Assembly: GCA_001792895.1 (NCBI GenBank)
Contig: MARA01000024.1
Span: forward strand, 434,001 to 498,000
Reading direction: 5' to 3'
DNA from: Lentinus brumalis
Lineage: Eukaryota; Basidiomycota; Agaricomycetes; Polyporales; Polyporaceae
DNA: 64,000 nucleotides
Shown here: piece by piece, positions 60,034 to 64,000 of the stretch
How the letters are laid out: every line of letters begins with the position of its first letter
Numbering within the stretch: position 1 is the stretch's first letter
The notes under the pieces: generated by a model
What the model was told of the DNA's origin: nothing
Databases searched by the model: none
What the model saw: the letters and a program-made list of their open reading frames with translations, nothing else
Translations under genes and position numbers: made by a program

Positions 60034-60813
60034 ATGACTGGACAACCGAACAGTAAGCTTGTCACTGCCCAGGAGAACCTCAAAAGCACCCGGAATGCCC
60101 TAGAAGATGCTCTTGCTGCCTACCAAGAGGAGCAAAAGAACCCTTCCGGCCCTCGAGGACGAGCACGCGGGCTCGAACCAATTGCGAAGCAGTACGGAGT
60201 CCCCTACGAGACCCTCCGCAGGTTTTCGCACACCCATAGCACCCGTCTAGACCGCTCCCGGCGCGAGCGGAAACTCTATGAGGAGGAGGAGGAGCAGGTT
60301 GTCCGATGGATTGAGGGCCTGTCAGATCGCTATCGTGGTCCGTCCAACTCTAAAGTCCTCGACATGGCCCTCAAGATCTACCGCGCCCGTGTTCCCACTG
60401 CCCAGCCCTTCGGTCACAACTGGATCGACCGGTTCAAGGCACGCCACACCGAGCGCATCAAGACCTTCTGGGGGACTTCCTTCGACTCCCAGCGTGCTGC
60501 TGGGCTCAATTCCACCGCGGTTCAGTCGTACTTCGAAACTGTCGCCGAGATATACGAGCAGGAGGACGTCCCGGACTATTGCCGGTGGGGGTGCGATGAG
60601 ACTGGCTTCTGGGCGAACATCGGTGCCGCGGTCCGTGTTCTGGGTCGCCGCGACGCACGGCGGCAACCTCTGCAGCAGTCTGGGGACCGGGAGAACACGA
60701 CCGTCATGGCAGCAATCTGCGCCGATGGATCTTCCCTCCCACCTTTCGTCATCTTCAAGGGCGAACGGCTGCAGACCGCATGGGGACTGGACAACCCAGG
60801 AAGCGCAAGGTGA
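60034..60813 (+). pseudogene. Tigger/pogo-type DDE transposase, truncated by an LTR element
   Basis: Open for 259 residues from ATG 60034. The N-terminal half has a helix-turn-helix (LEPIAKQYGVPYETLRRF) and a CENP-B-like second DNA-binding part (RARVPTAQPFGHNWIDRFKA). The DDE domain begins with WGCDETGFWAN, the first catalytic Asp, and then IFKGERLQTAWG. The frame stops at TGA 60811-60813, well before the second and third acidic residues should come. The stop appears to be formed by the first bases of the copia LTR. The rest of the transposase probably lies beyond the far end of that element, outside the window. Not functional as it stands. Confidence 0.75.
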
Positions 60814-61383
60814 ATTACGGTGCAAATTGATGAAGTCTGAACCTGTGAAGGCTATGTCGCAACGACTAGCAGACGAGTGGACAACAAGTCCTCAGTCAGT
60901 TAGAGCAAAAGACTGATAGCATAGACACAAGTACCTAGCAGACGAGTGGACAACAAGCTACGAAGTACTTGTAAGTATAGAGCATAGAGCGCATAGGTAA
61001 TCGAGTACTTACTCCTCAGTCAGTTAGAGCAAAAGACTGAGGAGACGAAGCCCAAATGTCCCTCCTTATATACTGTGCAGGAGTAGCATGAGTAAGCAAC
61101 AGAAAGGAGAGAATGTGACGAGTCTGAGTCAGAGCGAGTAGAGATGACTCAGACAACGACAAATTGGAATGGTCACAAGGCAGTCCAGAGATATCTAGAA
61201 GAGTCCGGAGCGTTGTAGAACGCACTGGAATGTACTGGACAAAAGAGAAGCCAGGTAACCACATGGTTTCGTAGTGTATGCCTAAAAAGGAAAAGAAGAA
61301 GCATAGCCTTAGATCTATCGTAAGAGGCTGTGCCCATAGCGCCTAATGCGCGACTAATGTCCATAGTACATAGTAAGTTCAAC
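60811..61383 (-). repeat. 3' LTR of a Ty1/copia element
   Basis: In element orientation it begins TGTTGAAC right after a purine tract GAGGGGGAG (61384-61392) and ends with CA at 60811. About 573 bp. Internally a 23 bp unit recurs at 60866-60888 and 60935-60957, and a 25-26 bp unit recurs near 60890 and 61014. The outer end was set at the point where the transposase frame is lost, so it may be a few bases off. Confidence 0.6.
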
Positions 61384-64000
61384 ACTCCCCCTCGTTCAAG
61401 ACGCGGAGGTGACAAGACCCGTCTTCGAAACGAAGTACTCCAAGACGGAGAATGACGCATTCTTAGACAGACAGTCCGCCAAATTCTCCTTACTAGGGAC
61501 CCAATAGATGTCCATGTTCGGAGAAGCCGCATATTCGTTGACGAAGTGGAAGTGAACTTCGACATGCTTGGTACGTCTGTCGACGGCTGGGTTCTCAGAG
61601 AGGAAGATCGCGCCATGATTATCAATAAGCAAGGGCGTAGCCGCACTCATATCGTCCCCTAACTCATCTCCAAACGTCCTCAGCCACATCATCTGACGTG
61701 CAGCATCAGAAGCCGCCTTGTACTCAGCCTCAGTAGACGATAGGGAGATGGTCGTCTGTCGGCGAGATACCCAAGACACGGCTCCTCCTGCCATCAGGAA
61801 GATAAAGGCTGTTTGCGAGTGCCGATCGTCGCGATCCTCTGCCCAGTCTGAATCGGAATACGCGATCAGACCGGCATTAGATGCACCGTCGTATCGTAGG
61901 CGATAATGCGATGTACCTCGGAGATACCGTAAGACATAGAGAAGTCGGTTTAGGTGATCTTCCGAAGGGTTCGCAGTGTACTTGCCAAGACGGTTGATGG
62001 CAAACGCAAGATCTGGTCGCGTCCCAAGACAGGCGTAGAGAAGACTGCCCATCAAGCTCTGGAAACGCAGACGAAGTTTCGCCGGTGCTTCTGCCGTTGC
62101 AGCTTCAAGAACTGCTCCAGCAGGGAGAGGAGTACGCGCAGGCGTGCAGTTGGCCATCTGATAGTTCTCGAGAATGGCCTCGATGTACTCTTCCTGGTCG
62201 ATGTCAAGTGTCCGTGAAAGACGATCTCGACGTACACGAAGACCAAGGAATCGTCGATGGGACCCAAGTCCGTCATCTTATACTGCTTGCCCAACGCCTT
62301 CTTGACCTTGTCGATGTGCCCTCGACTGTCACCCATGAGAAGTAGGTCGTCGACATAGAGGACAACGATCGTAACACGGTCTGGGTCTGTATCCCCCCCT
62401 TGTCGGCGATATACGTAGACTCCGGCATCAGAGTATGTCCGTACAAATCCCTGTCCGATAGCGAGTCGTGAATCTTCTTGTTCCACTGGCGAGAGGCTTG
62501 CTTAAGACCGTAGATGGCCTTCTTAAGCAGACAAACGTAGTCCTCCTTGCCTTTCACGACCCAGCCCTCGGGTTGTTCCATGTAGACCTCCTCGTCCAAG
62601 TCTCCATTGAGGAACGCAGTCTTAACGTCCATCGCGTCGATCTCCCAGTCCTCTAGGGCAGCATGCGCAAAGAGATACCGGATAGATTCAAACCGAGCGA
62701 CAGGAGAGAAGGTTTCATGGTAGTCCTTCCCATAGACCTGCGTAAAACCTCTCGCAACCAGACGCGCTTTGTAGCGACCGTCCGATTTGCGATCATAGAC
62801 CCAGCGATTTGAGACAACGGCTCGGTCCTTTGGACGAGGAACCAGAACCCAAGTCTTGTTCGCCATGAGAGACTCATACTCCGAGCGTTCAGCTTCGTGC
62901 CATAACTCTCGATCTGGTGAAGCCATGGCGTCCTTATGATGTTCAGGAATGCCAGACTTGTACCGCGAATAGAAGAGATGGGCTAGAATTGCTTCAGCTT
63001 CACGCTGATCACCGTCCTTATCCGTACGCGCATCTACTCTAGAGGTTGTTCGTCACCGTAGACATTGTCCTTCTTGTACTTAGCAGGCGGATTACCCTTG
63101 TTCTCCCGTTGAGAGCGACGAGGAGGAACAGGATCACCACCCTCAGGAGGATGATGTTGTCGCTGATGACGAGGCGCGGCAGGAGGAGGACCTGGTGCAG
63201 GTGGTTGCTGTCCGATCTGCTGAGGCTCGGGCGGCACATCAGCAGGTGGAGCAGGTGGAGGAGCAGGAGCAGGGTCTGGAGGTAGAGGAGCTGGAGGTTG
63301 AGGAGCGTCCGAATCATCGTCGGGATGATCAGGAATGGAAGTTCAGCATCACCATCATCTGGTGGCTGTAGATCAGGGAACGGACTGTCGTCGGGGGTAG
63401 CTCGACGAGTGCCGGTGTCCGCACGTGCAGGGAATACGGTCTCATCGAAGATAACATCGCGAGATACTTCGACTTGACGGGTGGTCGGGTTCCATAGGCG
63501 ATACCCCTTTGAACCCGGTCATAGCCCACAAACGTCCTCTCAACCGCCTTCTGGTCGAGCTTCCCTTGACGTTTGTCGCGCTGCACGTGTACGTAGGCTT
63601 TGCACCCAAACACCCTGAAGTAGGAACATCCGGCTTCTTGCCGGTCCAGATGGTGATGGGGCACTCCCACTTGAGACGTTTCATCGGCTGACGGTTATAG
63701 ACGTGAACGGCAGCATCAAGAGCGAGCTTCCAGAACCCATGAGAAAGGCCAGCGAAGTGCAGCATGCACAACGCCTTCTCAGAGATCGTGCGAATGAAGC
63801 GTTCAGCTCGTCCGTTCTGCTGTGACGTTCCCGGCATCGTCTTGTCATGCTCAATCCCGTATTCACGTAGCAAGGCTTGGAATGAATGGACATGTACTCC
63901 CCCCTCGATCGGATCGAACACACTTCAACTTGTGCTCCGTCTGTGTCTCAGCCCAAGACTTGAACTGTTTGAACGCCTCCTCCTGATCTGACTTACGCTT
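60811..64000 (-). mobile_element. Ty1/copia retrotransposon, 3' half, running off the window
   Basis: Read on the minus strand from 64000. The integrase core and C-terminus come first (GTSQQNGRAERFIRTI, FRVFGCKAYVHVQR), then a Pro/Arg-rich linker, reverse transcriptase (VVSNRWVYDRKSDGRYKARL, VVLYVDDLLLMGD with the YVDD active site), RNase H (AYSDSDWAED, SLSSTEAEYKAASDA), purine tract and 3' LTR. Integrase before reverse transcriptase is the copia order. Gag, protease and the 5' LTR must lie to the right, outside the window. The polyprotein frame changes at about 63620-63670, near 62490 and near 62260; all three behave as one missing base, so the element is inactive or mis-called. Confidence 0.88.

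Noticed and set aside
7700..61010. Repeated short strings such as AAGTACTTAC near 7705, 15432, 47605 and 61003
   Set aside because: Only 8-12 bp, palindromic, with no shared flanks; not enough to call a repeat family or LTR remnants.
1..64000. CRISPR arrays, prokaryotic operons, rRNA genes
   Set aside because: No regularly spaced direct repeats, no Shine-Dalgarno-led gene runs, and no rRNA-like sequence were seen; the genes are spliced eukaryotic genes.

Overview
The window is fungal nuclear DNA, most likely from a wood- or litter-decaying Agaricomycete. The reasons are GC-rich multi-exon genes with mostly 46-70 nt GT-AG introns, a run of FunK1-type kinases (a family expanded in mushroom-forming basidiomycetes), a basidiomycete-style phenylalanine ammonia-lyase, and Ty1/copia plus Tigger/pogo elements. 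No prokaryotic features, rRNA or CRISPR were seen. Exon boundaries given here were placed by hand from splice signals, reading phase and family alignment; none was checked against RNA.

Left part, 1-23.5 kb, mostly housekeeping: the 3' end of an unknown nuclear protein gene (3-682 +); an FAD amine/Amadori oxidase (1374-3032 +, 7 exons); the mitochondrial arginine-pathway carbamoyl-phosphate synthase large subunit (3215-7408 -, 9 exons); phenylalanine ammonia-lyase (9718-12348 -, 5 exons); the rRNA-processing PIN protein FCF1 (15647-16736 +); a DUF1917/Bles03-like protein with a 1.6 kb intron (17908-21393 +); and a MIF4G (eIF4G-like) gene with two apparent frame breaks (21996-23433 +). Long gene-poor gaps separate these genes.

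Middle part, 24-53 kb, an accessory cluster: five FunK1 kinase genes (A-E, left to right). In three places a FunK1 gene is followed 0.6-0.7 kb downstream, on the same strand, by one of three diverged paralogues encoding a SAP-like N-terminal module, a low-complexity middle, and a basic nuclear-type C-terminus (A+SAP1, D+SAP3, E+SAP2). All five kinase genes carry a CGAACACGTG-like E-box 180-240 bp before the ATG. Kinase genes C and D with their promoters form a 2.9 kb inverted duplication. Between its arms lie an HSL-type alpha/beta hydrolase (-), a SUR7/PalI-like tetraspan protein (+) and SAP3. The kinase/SAP pairing is the best candidate here for an undescribed system.

Right part, 53-64 kb: TRAPP subunit 11 (53495-58152 -), an intron-containing tRNA-Thr, a three-exon metallothionein (59290-59648 -) that is easy to miss, a Tigger-like transposase cut off by a copia element in the opposite orientation, and the 3' half of that element running off the window.

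A quality caution applies to the whole window. Nine apparent frame breaks in otherwise conserved coding sequence all correspond to one missing base, usually in or beside a short G or C run. Systematic homopolymer under-calling in the assembly is therefore a serious alternative to real gene decay.
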